From Devosia ginsengisoli (GTDB taxonomy: Bacteria > Pseudomonadota > Alphaproteobacteria > Rhizobiales > Devosiaceae), in assembly GCF_024707105.1 (NCBI RefSeq), contig NZ_JANQAJ010000011.1, positions 879,488 to 943,487 on the forward strand: a stretch of 64,000 nucleotides of DNA, given 5' to 3'. Of the stretch, positions 25,058 to 32,757 are shown one piece after another. Each line of letters begins with the position of its first letter. Within the stretch, counting starts at the first letter, position 1. A program made the position numbers and the translations under genes. Under the pieces are notes generated by a model. The model worked only from the letters and a program-made list of their open reading frames with translations, ran no database searches and was not told the DNA's origin.

Positions 25058-25242
25058 GGCCTGACCGTCCGCACCAGCCTGGCCGGGGATGGCCGGCGGG
25101 CGGCCAGCCCTTGGCTGCTATATCGGCGCCATGCCTCATCTACGCTGGGGCGATCCTTATCCTGGCAGAGGTCGTAGAAGCCGGCGCGCGTCAGGCCGAT
25201 GGGAAGCTCTTGCAGCATTTCGGTGACGGTTTCCTCGGTCAT
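25054..25242 (-). CDS. Hypothetical small protein
   Basis: A 62-residue protein, unrecognised. It is acidic at the start (MTEETVTEMLQELPIG) and basic at the end. GGAGAC lies 6 bases before the ATG. The ATG overlaps the stop of an open frame upstream (ATGA at 25239-25242), the usual style of this operon. Confidence 0.55.
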   Translation of the reverse strand: MTEETVTEMLQELPIGLTRAGFYDLCQDKDRPSVDEAWRRYSSQGLAARRPSPARLVRTVRP

Positions 25243-25396
25243 AAAGCTGTCTCCACATGGGCGACCACAAGAGCGGCGTCGATCGCCAGCCGATTTGTTT
25301 GCAGCTCGTCGGCGCTACCGGTTTCGTCGGTGTTCGGCTCGCTTGCGCGTCCGCCCTCTCTGCCGGCCTTTACGGCGCCCGCCGTTTAATTCCCAC
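25239..25396 (-). CDS. Possible small gene with disturbed 5' end
   Basis: An open frame ending at 25239 (ELQTNRLAIDAALVVAHVET) meets the next ATG in an ATGA overlap, as real neighbours do, but has no start codon before an upstream TAA. A GTG at 25396 (VGIKRRAP) is one base out of frame; adding a base near 25375 would give about 52 residues. Either a small gene with a lost base, or chance. Confidence 0.3.
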
Positions 25397-25602
25397 CAAT
25401 CCCAACTAATGATTTCGCTAGATCATCCTAGATCGGCCTACCCTATGTTCGGCCCATTTGTCGCTACTCTGTTCGTCCGCTGGTGGGGCGCGTCTGCTTT
25501 CCCTCGATTTCGCGGGACTAGCCCCGCCCTTGTGGTCATTCGCACGACTAGACTGTATTGGATTTAGTAGCAACGTTTATCCCAGCAATCCAATACTTCG
25601 GC
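25397..25602. other. Intergenic region holding an inverted element pair
   Basis: About 205 bases (about 360 if the doubtful small frame is not real). It contains the inverted repeat at 25555-25596 and an AT-rich stretch around 25405-25440. It is the probable promoter of the minus-strand genes from 25242 down. No RNA gene was recognised. Confidence 0.45.
25555..25596. promoter_or_regulatory. Perfect 10-bp inverted pair GTATTGGATT / AATCCAATAC
   Basis: GTATTGGATT at 25555-25564 and its exact complement AATCCAATAC at 25587-25596 lie 32 bp apart start to start, about three helical turns. This is the clearest inverted pair of the phage-wide element and gives the best estimate of its sequence. It lies upstream of the minus-strand genes from 25242. 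Confidence 0.6.
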
Positions 25603-25944
25603 TCACTCAATGAACTGCAGCTCGCGCGCCATGCGGTCGATTTGCGTGCAATAGGCCGTTCGCTGGCTCTCCGTCATGCCGTCGCTGTCCGCGCGGGCGC
25701 GCTTGACCTCGCCATTGAAGCGGCTGGGAAAGAGCGAGCTGTTGGGGGCGATGGCGAATTTGATATAGGCGGCGACGGCATCCTGATCATAGGCCAGATC
25801 GCAGGGCTCCTCGCCGGCTATCAGGCCGGCCAGGGCGGCGATGATATCTCCGGCCGCGGCATTGGCGGGGATGTTTGCGGCTTCCTGGGCGGCGCTGGGC
25901 GCGGCCATGATGGCGGCAAGGGCAAGGGCGGGCAGCAGGCGCAT
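25603..25944 (-). CDS. Secreted hypothetical protein
   Basis: A 113-residue protein with a Sec signal peptide (MRLLPALALAAIMAAPSAAQ, cleavage expected near residue 19-20). The mature part has two Cys (EEPCDLAYDQ and AYCTQIDRM) that could form a disulphide in the periplasm. No family recognised. CGGAG lies before the ATG. Confidence 0.65.
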   Translation of the reverse strand: MRLLPALALAAIMAAPSAAQEAANIPANAAAGDIIAALAGLIAGEEPCDLAYDQDAVAAYIKFAIAPNSSLFPSRFNGEVKRARADSDGMTESQRTAYCTQIDRMARELQFIE

Positions 25945-26050
25945 GGGGATCGCTCCGGGGATCGTCGGCTATATCGGGCGCCACTAAATCCCGCTCGCGC
26001 GCTGGTAGCAATAGCCTGGCGCCGAGCATGCCTAATGCCCGCCGGATTGC

Positions 26051-26545
26051 CTATAACGGCGGAAGCGACTTTTGCATGGCCCTAAGCGTGCTTCTCGCGC
26101 TCAGACCCATCGGATCATTCACGCCGGCCAGGCGCTCGATCAGGTAGGCAATCTCCTCGGCATTAAGCCAAGAGCGCGATGGTGGGCTCGCCTTGCGCTC
26201 GGCGGCCCGCTTGGCCTGGGCCTGCCTGAGCGTGAGATCGTCCTTGTGGCGCTCCTCGTAAGCGTGGATGGCCGCGAAGCGCTTGGCGGTGGGATCGAGG
26301 CCGGGGTCGAGGGTCGCCTCGATCGCTCGCATCTCGACGGCGTGGGCATAGCCGAACTTAAGCCTTGGCTCATCGAAAATGCCCTCGCCGACCGCCTCGG
26401 TATAGCTCCCGTCGCAGACCGGCCCGAACTTTCCGCTGGCTCTATGGCGCCAAGGAAACAGCGCCGATCCGTCTCCGCCTGCCGGCACTCTCCCGTTGAC
26501 GATCTTGCCGCAGACACGGCACATCACGCGACCATAAGCGCTCAT
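26051..26545 (-). CDS. Hypothetical zinc-binding protein
   Basis: A 164-residue protein. The N-terminus MSAYGRVMCRVCGKIVNGRV, then FPWRHRASGKFGPVCDG, gives a CxxC...H...C set, probably a zinc finger. The rest is helical and charged (KRFAAIHAYEERHKDDLTLR). The open frame extends 47 codons upstream as a hydrophobic stretch, but that part overlaps the adjacent zinc-finger gene in another frame, so I start at 26545. Confidence 0.55.
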   Translation of the reverse strand: MSAYGRVMCRVCGKIVNGRVPAGGDGSALFPWRHRASGKFGPVCDGSYTEAVGEGIFDEPRLKFGYAHAVEMRAIEATLDPGLDPTAKRFAAIHAYEERHKDDLTLRQAQAKRAAERKASPPSRSWLNAEEIAYLIERLAGVNDPMGLSARSTLRAMQKSLPPL

Positions 26546-26561
26546 CGATCCGATATCCTCG

Positions 26562-26831
26562 TCACCCGAACAGTTCCCCTTGCCGCGCATCATCGCGATG
26601 CAGCCGATCAAGGCCGCAGATGCCAAAAGGGCAGACACCATAATGCCCAGCCCGATCAGCGGCGATATCGCGAGCGGCATGAACATGGTTCTGCCAATTG
26701 CTATGACCAGACGGACGGCGGCACTTTACCCCAATGTCGGCACCGCAATCAGGGCATGCGACCTCAAGGGCAGGATCGCGCGGCCATTCGCGGGCGCATC
26801 CGGGCTTGAGGCAAACCATCGGCCCGCTCAT
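26562..26831 (-). CDS. Small zinc-finger phage protein
   Basis: An 89-residue protein with a typical phage pattern: CPDCGADIGVKCRRPSGH followed by HVHAARDIAADRAGHYG, then CPFGICGLDRLH and a final ARQGELFG. CxxC and downstream Cys/His suggest one or two zinc sites. ATGA overlap with its upstream neighbour. Function unknown. Confidence 0.6.
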   Translation of the reverse strand: MSGPMVCLKPGCAREWPRDPALEVACPDCGADIGVKCRRPSGHSNWQNHVHAARDIAADRAGHYGVCPFGICGLDRLHRDDARQGELFG

Positions 26832-27082
26832 TTCAATCCGATCCCGCGCTCGATCGCCTCGCGCTTGCAGCGCTGCCAGATGCGATGCACGGCTATCGGG
26901 CGATCCGGCCAGCGCTTGGCCTTGCGCTTAATGCGCGCATAGATGGCCCGCATCGGGCGCGGGACGAGGCGCCAATGGTCGCCGCACACCCATTCCATGC
27001 CAGGCCCCAGCGGATCGCCCTTGCGGTCGCCTCGCGTGCGACGACAACCGGGGACAGCGCAGGAGAGGCGGATAGAGCTCAT
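26828..27082 (-). CDS. Small Cys-rich basic protein
   Basis: An 84-residue protein, unrecognised. SCAVPGCRRTRGDRK and WVCGDHWRLVP supply a CxxxxC...CxxH set typical of a zinc site; the C-terminal half is a basic helix (YARIKRKAKRWPDRP). Overlaps both neighbours by four bases. Possibly nucleic-acid binding. Confidence 0.6.
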   Translation of the reverse strand: MSSIRLSCAVPGCRRTRGDRKGDPLGPGMEWVCGDHWRLVPRPMRAIYARIKRKAKRWPDRPIAVHRIWQRCKREAIERGIGLK

Positions 27083-27291
27083 CGCTCGATCTCAATCTTC
27101 TCATTCGTCCGGCGATCGAGGAGCCAAGCCTCCCCAACGCCAGGACGAGCGAGAAGGGCATAGCCCATATCGGCGAGCTTCCACTTGTCATCGCCATACG
27201 CGATCTCATTGGCGCCATCCTTGGGCCAGCCTGTCGCGTAGAGGGCGAACCGCTGCCCTTTGTCACCGATCCTTTCAGGGGGAAGCGTCAT
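27079..27291 (-). CDS. Hypothetical small protein
   Basis: A 70-residue protein, unrecognised. It starts MTLPPERIGDKGQRFAL; the C-terminus (EAWLLDRRTNEKIEIER) looks like a beta hairpin. Overlaps both neighbours (ATGA). Confidence 0.55.
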   Translation of the reverse strand: MTLPPERIGDKGQRFALYATGWPKDGANEIAYGDDKWKLADMGYALLARPGVGEAWLLDRRTNEKIEIER

Positions 27292-27839
27292 TCGAACGCC
27301 ACCATCGGCTGATCGGCGCGCACATAGAGCGGATGCCGCGGCGAGCCACCTGCCGTCCGCCCCAAGCAGAGAGGACGGGCCTCAACATGGGCGAGATAGC
27401 CCATGAAATCAGCGCTCCGGGTTTGCCCACGGCCATTGCGCTGCATCCCATCAAAGGCGCCCCATCCGCAAAGGACGACCGATCCTTCGGGGATCGCCGC
27501 CTCAATGGCCGCATTGTTCCGCGGCCCGACAATGAGATCATAGTGGCGACCTCGCAGGCTCGTGGGCTCCGTCGCCCGAAAGGCGAACAGATTGACAACG
27601 ATGATCCCGCCATAGCCCTCCCGCTTGGCGAAGGCGATGAGCCGGCGAATGGTGGCGTCATCCCTATGTCCGTCTGCTGTCGATGGATTGAGCATGCAGA
27701 CCGGAAGGCGCGGCAAATGCCGATCCCATATCCGCCAAAGGGCGTAGCGATAGACACCGCTATCGGACAGCCAGGCGCCCTTGATCGGATCGGCACCGAT
27801 CAGCGCGTCAATATCGACGCGATCCTTGACAGCGGCCAT
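27288..27839 (-). CDS. DUF1643-domain protein
   Basis: A 183-residue protein of the DUF1643 family found in phages and near modification or nucleotide genes; biochemistry unknown. Signature segments are YRYALWRIWD, then LPVCMLNPSTADGHRDDATI and GGIIVVNLFAFRATEP, with a late VVLCGWGAFDG. Start at 27839, sharing one base with the stop of the upstream gene. Confidence 0.75.
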   Translation of the reverse strand: MAAVKDRVDIDALIGADPIKGAWLSDSGVYRYALWRIWDRHLPRLPVCMLNPSTADGHRDDATIRRLIAFAKREGYGGIIVVNLFAFRATEPTSLRGRHYDLIVGPRNNAAIEAAIPEGSVVLCGWGAFDGMQRNGRGQTRSADFMGYLAHVEARPLCLGRTAGGSPRHPLYVRADQPMVAFE

Positions 27840-28225
27840 CACGAGCACCCCGTCGTCTGGCCGCAGCTCTCGCAGACGAGGCACGAGCCGTTGCGCTTGA
27901 CCTGCAAGGACTGGCAATTCGTGCAGACATCGCCGGTATAGCCGGCGCCCCGCGCCTGCTCGCGGCTGATCTTCGGCGGCGTGAGGAGGATGGCCGGCGG
28001 GGTTGGCGCGGGCGCAGGATCGGCCGCCGAGGGCTCGGCCGGCGTGGCCATTTCGAGGCCGGCCAGTTTGGCGATTTCTCCGCTTTCCCACGCCTTGCGG
28101 ATGGCGACGGCGGAAACCGCCATCTGCGTTGCATCGAGATAGGCCAGGATCGCATTGATGGTCGCGATCGACCCCTGCTCAAAGCCGGTGTCATGGGCGC
28201 GCTTGGCGATTTCGGCGATATCAGC
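27839..28225 (-). CDS. Hypothetical protein with B12-RNR-like C-terminal zinc ribbon
   Basis: A 128-residue protein. The N-terminal half is helical, the middle is Pro/Ala-rich, and the C-terminus is a four-Cys ribbon: CTNCQSLQVKRNGSC, then CESCGQTTGCS. This closely resembles the extreme C-terminus of class II (B12-dependent) ribonucleotide reductases, which re-reduces the active site. Here it stands alone, so function is uncertain. Confidence 0.6.
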   Translation of the reverse strand, partial: ADIAEIAKRAHDTGFEQGSIATINAILAYLDATQMAVSAVAIRKAWESGEIAKLAGLEMATPAEPSAADPAPAPTPPAILLTPPKISREQARGAGYTGDVCTNCQSLQVKRNGSCLVCESCGQTTGCS

Positions 28226-28457
28226 CATCGGCCAGCTCCCGCCCGAGGGCTTCATAGATCGCGCGGGCTTCGTCGCGATCAATCACGGCGAAGGCACCGT
28301 GCCCTTGCTCATTTGCCTCCTCGCCGCCGAAGCCATAGACGCTGACGGCAAGCAAGCCATCATCGGCCGTGCCGATTGCGACAGAGCAGCCATGCTGATT
28401 GAACGTCGGCCGGCCTTTCATGTCCGGCTCATGTGCGTAGATCGTGCGAACGGCCAT
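28221..28457 (-). CDS. Hypothetical small protein
   Basis: A 78-residue protein from the ATG at 28457 (MAVRTIYAHEP). Beta-rich start with CSVAIGTADDGLLAVSVYGF and a helical end EARAIYEALGRELADG. The start shares one base with the preceding stop. No family recognised. Confidence 0.6.
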   Translation of the reverse strand: MAVRTIYAHEPDMKGRPTFNQHGCSVAIGTADDGLLAVSVYGFGGEEANEQGHGAFAVIDRDEARAIYEALGRELADG

Positions 28458-28576
28458 CAGCGCCTCCCGAACCAGACGGCCAGGCCATGCAGCGGCGAGA
28501 CGGCGATAGCCAGAAGCATCGCGCAGCCGATGAAGTGCCAGAAGTCCTGAAAGGCAAAGGTGAGGAATTCCATCAT
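28457..28576 (-). CDS. 39-residue membrane protein
   Basis: A short frame between two genes that it overlaps on both sides (ATGA and TGATG). It encodes MMEFLTFAFQDFWHFIGCAM, then a hydrophobic LLAIAVSPLHGLAVW and a basic end FGRR. One membrane-spanning helix is likely. Both overlaps and the clean start support a real gene. Function unknown. Confidence 0.55.
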   Translation of the reverse strand: MMEFLTFAFQDFWHFIGCAMLLAIAVSPLHGLAVWFGRR

Positions 28577-29241
28577 TTCCGGTTCCTTTTGGTGATCTCG
28601 GCGCGGATGGCGGCGAGCTTTTTGGCCTTCGCCCGCATGGCGTCGGCTTCATCATGCTTCCCTGCCCGCGTGAGGGCCTGGGCTTTGTCGGCGAGATCGC
28701 CGATTTCTTGAGAAAGGCGATTGGCCTCGGCCCATGGATCGAGCCCAAGGGCGGCGGCTCGCGCCCGCTTGCCGCCCTGCCTGCTTGGCTGCTCAATCAC
28801 GACGCCCGCCGGCTTGCTGCTGGCGGCCCCGACATTGGGCAAAGGCTGAAACTCGACCCCTGCCGCCTTCATTCGGACGGCAGCGGCCTCGGCCTTGTCG
28901 GACGCCTTGCTCCGCATCGATGGGCGCCAATCCATAGTGGGGTCAAAGCCCTTGTGGAGCGCGTGACCTGCCGGCTGGCCGCATTCAATGCAATCGCCCG
29001 TCCCGAACCGCGAGCGGAACGCATGCGGCTTCACGCCGGCCGTGACCGCCTTCCGCGCCTTGGCTTTCGCCTCCTCGGGCTGAGCCGCCGCGATGGCGAT
29101 GCTATTGATCGAGATATCCGAGAATGCGACCCAGCTCAGATTGAGGAAGCGGATGCGCGCCGCGGGCTCGCTCCCCGCCTCAAGCTCATGGATCGCGGGC
29201 GGCTCGCCGGGGCGGGTGTAGCTGATCGAATATTTTGCCAT
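28573..29241 (-). CDS. Hypothetical protein
   Basis: A 222-residue protein from the ATG at 29241 (MAKYSISYTRPGEPPAIHEL). A CIECGQPAGHALHKG could bind zinc. The C-terminal 70 residues are helical and charged (EIGDLADKAQALTRAGKHDE), likely a coiled coil. No family recognised. Overlaps both neighbours. Confidence 0.6.
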   Translation of the reverse strand: MAKYSISYTRPGEPPAIHELEAGSEPAARIRFLNLSWVAFSDISINSIAIAAAQPEEAKAKARKAVTAGVKPHAFRSRFGTGDCIECGQPAGHALHKGFDPTMDWRPSMRSKASDKAEAAAVRMKAAGVEFQPLPNVGAASSKPAGVVIEQPSRQGGKRARAAALGLDPWAEANRLSQEIGDLADKAQALTRAGKHDEADAMRAKAKKLAAIRAEITKRNRK

Positions 29242-29657
29242 CACAACCTCAAGGCCATCTGCCCGGTCGGATCGGGCTCCTCGGGGAAAGCGTTCTCGGC
29301 CTCGGCAGGCCAATCGATCTTATGGACGGGGATGCCGGCGGCGAGGGCCTGGCCGACCATATTCGCGGTGCCGCGCCCGCCAGGGAAAGCAATCACGAGG
29401 TCGGGCTTGCCCTGCTCGATCATGCGGGCATTGCGGATATGGCCGGCGGCCTTGCCCTCGCGGCCCCAATGGGCCTTGAACACATCAATGGGGATATCGC
29501 GAAGCCGCGCCCATTCGGCGGCCAGGCTATCGGCGCCCATGGCGCCGCCCGCAATCACATGGTCAAGGCCGAGGCGCTGAACGGCAGCATCAAGCACGGC
29601 ATGAAGCCGCCTCCGGTTCCCATATACCCGCCCGCCGCAGACAATCACGCGCGCCAT
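29241..29657 (-). CDS. SLOG-superfamily protein (DUF2493-like)
   Basis: A 138-residue protein with the SLOG fold layout: MARVIVCGGRVYGNR, then HVIAGGAMGADSLAAEWA, and DLVIAFPGGRGTANMVGQAL. SLOG proteins bind or process nucleotide-derived ligands; DUF2493 members are common in phages and plasmids. It overlaps the C5-methyltransferase gene by one base. No catalytic assignment. Confidence 0.75.
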   Translation of the reverse strand: MARVIVCGGRVYGNRRRLHAVLDAAVQRLGLDHVIAGGAMGADSLAAEWARLRDIPIDVFKAHWGREGKAAGHIRNARMIEQGKPDLVIAFPGGRGTANMVGQALAAGIPVHKIDWPAEAENAFPEEPDPTGQMALRL

Positions 29658-31573
29658 CAGTCGAGCATCCCGTCATTGGGCGAATGATCGATGCTCAACG
29701 CCACCGCGAGCGGCTGGACCCATATCGGCTCACTCGACAGCATGAACGTCTGGCCCGTCATCGCGAGCAGCAAGGTGGTGCCCATGACGCTAGCGATGGC
29801 CTCGGCCGCGTCGGGCGGGACCGCATTGCCGATGCGCTCGCGCCACGCGCTGTCGGAGCTGCCGTCGAGGGTGAAGCCTGATCCTGTGCCCGCGGTCATG
29901 TCGCCCAGCTTGGCGATCAGCGGGTCCGGGGTCCAAATCTCGTCCGGATCGACCAGGCTTTGCAGCGCCGCCAGCTCAAGGGTCGTGAAGGGCCGATGCC
30001 ATGTGCCATCCAGCGCCCGGATCACCGCAACGAGGCGGTCGCTGGCCTTCGGCAGCTCTATTACCGGATCGCCCTCGGCATGGCGGGGATCAGCGACCGA
30101 CCATGGGCCATTGTTGTTCTTGGCAAAGCCGGGGACCGCCCGGCTGGTGTCTTTCCAAGGCACCACACCATAATGGCCACCAGTCTCATAGCCCTCGCGA
30201 TGATCGGCATTGAGGGCGAGCGGCCGGGGATCGGCGACAGCGAATGCCCCCGTCCCGGTCGTGCTGGCCGCGATCACCGCGCCCGAGGCCTCGTCCATCG
30301 ATGTGACGCGATACTTGACCTGCGTGTAATCCTCGCGCTGGGCAGGGCGCGGATCGGCGACAGCAGGGCCGCCAGCGCCGCCCGGTCCAGCAACGGCATT
30401 TGCCGGCTTTTCCCACGGCACGATGCGGAAGATATTGTTGAAGACCTTGCCCTCAAGGCGAGGATCAGCGACCGAAAAGCCCCCCTGCCCCGGCGCCTTT
30501 ACATTGATCACCGCGCCCGTGGTCTGCGCCCATTTCCGAACGCCATACTGCTTATAGTCCAGGCCCTCGAAGCGAGGGTCGGCGACGGCGAAATTGCCAT
30601 TTGTCGGGCCATTGCGCCCCGCCACCACGCCGGAAGGCTCATCCCAATTCTGCACGCCCAGGACGCCGGCCTGCCATTGCCGCTCCGGCATGATGCCGAA
30701 GTCGGAGAGAACGCCATCGGCAACCTGCAATTTATTGAGGCTTCGCCAATCCGACCCCGCCTCGACAAAGGCCAGGCGAACCCACGTTTTCCATTGCAGG
30801 GCCGGCATGCGGTGCATGACGCCGCCGCGCGGATCGCCAGGGAGCGGGAGCTTTTCGAGGATTTCACCCACACCGCGCAGGCGGCGCTTTGGCGGCTCCC
30901 AAAGAAAGGGCGGCACTTTCTGGCGATGGCGGGCGACGAGCAGGAAGCGCTTGCGGGACTGGCCGAGGCCGCCCAGCACGCCGCAATCATGCGTGGTCTC
31001 GGAAACCTCATAGCCATAGCTGCGCAGCAGCGCGATGATCTGATCCAGAAGATGCCGGCCGCGCTTGGCGATGCGCGGCACATTCTCGAAGCCGATCAGG
31101 CCCGGCGGATCGTCCTTGAAGGCTTCGAGCATCAGCCAGACGCCGCGCAGCGTCAGCTCATTGAGCGCCTGATATTTCGCCGTCTTGCTCTGCGCCTCAC
31201 CGAGCAGGCCAGAGAAGCCTTTGCAAGGCGCCGACAAGAATACGACATCGGGAAATTCGCCATGGGCGGCGGCGCGGACATCCTCAGGCATGGCCTGGCG
31301 CCAATCGGCCGGGGGCTCGTGCCCGTGAAAGGCGGTGTATTGCTCGAGGCTGAACAGGTCGAGGACCGTCCCCTGCACGCCAGCCATGCGGGAGAAATCG
31401 CGGATCGAGGCCGGATCGACATCGATGCCGCCAACGCAGCGGAAGCGCCCCTCGAAGCCGCCAACGCGGGATTTGCCGCGATTGAAGCCCTTGGCCGTTC
31501 CGCCCAGGCCGCAAAAGAGCTGGAAGTGGGTGAATTCGACTATCGAGCCGCTAGCAGGAAGCATGGCGGTCAT
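29657..31573 (-). CDS. C5-cytosine DNA methyltransferase with five internal VADPR repeats
   Basis: This 638-residue enzyme methylates cytosine at C5. Catalytic-domain motifs are FQLFCGLGGT (AdoMet), SAPCKGFS (catalytic Cys), GFENVP (ENV motif) and GLGQSRKRFLLVA (QxRxR). Between residues about 300 and 580 there are five related segments of about 40 residues, each ending in VADPR (FAVADPR, FSVADPR, AVADPR, FAVADPR, WSVADPR) preceded by a W..P.gaV element. They replace or extend the target-recognition region. The C-terminal TTLELAALQSLVDPDEIWTP, then RERIGNAVPPDAAEAI, completes the fold (GNAVPP is motif X). Target unknown. Confidence 0.88.
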   Translation of the reverse strand: MTAMLPASGSIVEFTHFQLFCGLGGTAKGFNRGKSRVGGFEGRFRCVGGIDVDPASIRDFSRMAGVQGTVLDLFSLEQYTAFHGHEPPADWRQAMPEDVRAAAHGEFPDVVFLSAPCKGFSGLLGEAQSKTAKYQALNELTLRGVWLMLEAFKDDPPGLIGFENVPRIAKRGRHLLDQIIALLRSYGYEVSETTHDCGVLGGLGQSRKRFLLVARHRQKVPPFLWEPPKRRLRGVGEILEKLPLPGDPRGGVMHRMPALQWKTWVRLAFVEAGSDWRSLNKLQVADGVLSDFGIMPERQWQAGVLGVQNWDEPSGVVAGRNGPTNGNFAVADPRFEGLDYKQYGVRKWAQTTGAVINVKAPGQGGFSVADPRLEGKVFNNIFRIVPWEKPANAVAGPGGAGGPAVADPRPAQREDYTQVKYRVTSMDEASGAVIAASTTGTGAFAVADPRPLALNADHREGYETGGHYGVVPWKDTSRAVPGFAKNNNGPWSVADPRHAEGDPVIELPKASDRLVAVIRALDGTWHRPFTTLELAALQSLVDPDEIWTPDPLIAKLGDMTAGTGSGFTLDGSSDSAWRERIGNAVPPDAAEAIASVMGTTLLLAMTGQTFMLSSEPIWVQPLAVALSIDHSPNDGMLD

Positions 31574-31845
31574 GAGGAAGCTCCCGCCACCGCCTGCTCG
31601 CGCAAGATGCGCTCATTAACCTCGGCGGCGACCAGGCGGCCGATCTCGTCGGCTAGATGCTTTTCGGCCAGCCGGCGCACATTGCGGTCCTTGATCTTCG
31701 CGATCAGATAGGCCGTGGAATGCGCCAGCGCGGTCAGCGCGGCATGGATATCGGGATCGCCAGCCTGCTTGCCGGCCTCGGCGAGCGCGACATTGATCGC
31801 GGCGCTATAGATCGTCACCTTGTCGTTCCGGTCGATTGCGACCAT
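31570..31845 (-). CDS. Hypothetical small helical protein
   Basis: A 91-residue protein, mostly helical (LAEAGKQAGDPDIHAALTAL, then DEIGRLVAAEVNERILREQ). Start at 31845 shares one base with the preceding stop; its own stop overlaps the methyltransferase start (ATGA). No family recognised. Confidence 0.55.
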   Translation of the reverse strand: MVAIDRNDKVTIYSAAINVALAEAGKQAGDPDIHAALTALAHSTAYLIAKIKDRNVRRLAEKHLADEIGRLVAAEVNERILREQAVAGASS

Positions 31846-32147
31846 CAGATTTTTCCTTTTCCATTGAATTGCAGGCCGAGGGCGGCGGCGGCCTCGGCAT
31901 TGGACAGCGCGCCCTTGCGGCGTCGGTTCGTGAGGGCCTTCCATTCGGCCTCAAGCTCGGGCGGGACATCGACGCCGCGGCGGGCGGCCTTCGAAAGCCG
32001 CTGCATTTCGGCCTGGCGCTCGATCATGCGGGCGCGGGCGCGCTCATCGCGCGCAGCGGCAAATTCAGGGTCTTTGTGCAGACGCTTGAGCGTTGCCGAT
32101 CCGGCCCATTTGCGCTTGGGCGGCGGGGATGGAGCGCGGCGCTTCAT
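31845..32147 (-). CDS. Hypothetical basic protein
   Basis: A 100-residue basic protein. The start MKRRAPSPPPKRKWAG, central helix RDERARARMIERQAEMQRL and end NAEAAAALGLQFNGKGKI suggest nucleic-acid or protein binding. Overlaps both neighbours. Unrecognised. Confidence 0.55.
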   Translation of the reverse strand: MKRRAPSPPPKRKWAGSATLKRLHKDPEFAAARDERARARMIERQAEMQRLSKAARRGVDVPPELEAEWKALTNRRRKGALSNAEAAAALGLQFNGKGKI

Positions 32148-32350
32148 TGCGGCGCCCCGAAAAGGTCGCCCTGTGCCGGGGTCTGGTCGATTGCGGCCGC
32201 CTCGCGCTTGGCACGCTCAGCGCCCGAGCGCATCCAATCGCAATTCTGGCCGGGGCGGGCATCAGCCTCGCGCTCCATGACGCCTGCGTAGTAAAGCAGG
32301 AAATCGCGCTGCTCAGCCGGCGACTTATCCTTGAGCGGGACGAAGCTCAT
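32144..32350 (-). CDS. Hypothetical small protein
   Basis: A 68-residue protein from the ATG at 32350 (MSFVPLKDKSPAEQRDFLLY); the frame upstream is in another gene. The helical middle holds Arg/Glu-rich stretches; it ends in QGDLFGAPQ. Overlaps the gene on each side. Confidence 0.55.
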   Translation of the reverse strand: MSFVPLKDKSPAEQRDFLLYYAGVMEREADARPGQNCDWMRSGAERAKREAAAIDQTPAQGDLFGAPQ

Positions 32351-32757
32351 ACCGGCCTCGGGAATAGAGAGCGGGCGACCGAGGCGGCCCAATGAAGCGC
32401 CTGGCGCTTGCTGGCGACGATCGAATAGGGGCGGGGTGACGTCTTGGGCTCGATCGCCGCAGCGATTTGCTCGGCGACCTCCCACGGCGTCGGCTGCTGC
32501 CGGCCCATAAACTCATCGGGGACTGCGAGCCTGTTCGCCAGGTCAAGAGCCTCGGCGGCCTCGATCGGCCCGCGCTTACCTGCCGCGCAAAGCCGCAATT
32601 GATGCTCAATGTCGGTGCGCCGGTTGAGGAAACCAGCGACCCAATCGGGGACGGAGGGCGCGGCCAGATTAGCCGCCGCCAAGGTATGAATGTCCATGTG
32701 GACGCCGAGATTGATCAGGTCGATCTCGGCCTCGCAGCGGGGGCACTTGATCCTCAT
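32347..32757 (-). CDS. Hypothetical CPxC protein
   Basis: A 136-residue protein. It begins MRIKCPRCEAEIDLINLG, with an H-x-x-x-H (HMDIH) shortly after, so one zinc site is plausible. The rest is helical (LRLCAAGKRGPIEAAEALDL). Unrecognised. The start at 32757 overlaps the next gene upstream. Confidence 0.55.
   Translation of the reverse strand: MRIKCPRCEAEIDLINLGVHMDIHTLAAANLAAPSVPDWVAGFLNRRTDIEHQLRLCAAGKRGPIEAAEALDLANRLAVPDEFMGRQQPTPWEVAEQIAAAIEPKTSPRPYSIVASKRQALHWAASVARSLFPRPV

Noticed and set aside
26546..26686. Hydrophobic N-terminal extension of the zinc protein at 26051
   Set aside because: It overlaps the C-terminal end of the upstream zinc-finger gene in another frame. That gene's own pattern (GHYG, CPFGIC, GELFG end) is more convincing, and a good start lies at 26545.
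29960..31711. A 583-codon plus-strand frame across the methyltransferase
   Set aside because: Antisense to the C5-methyltransferase with all its motifs; no motif of its own.
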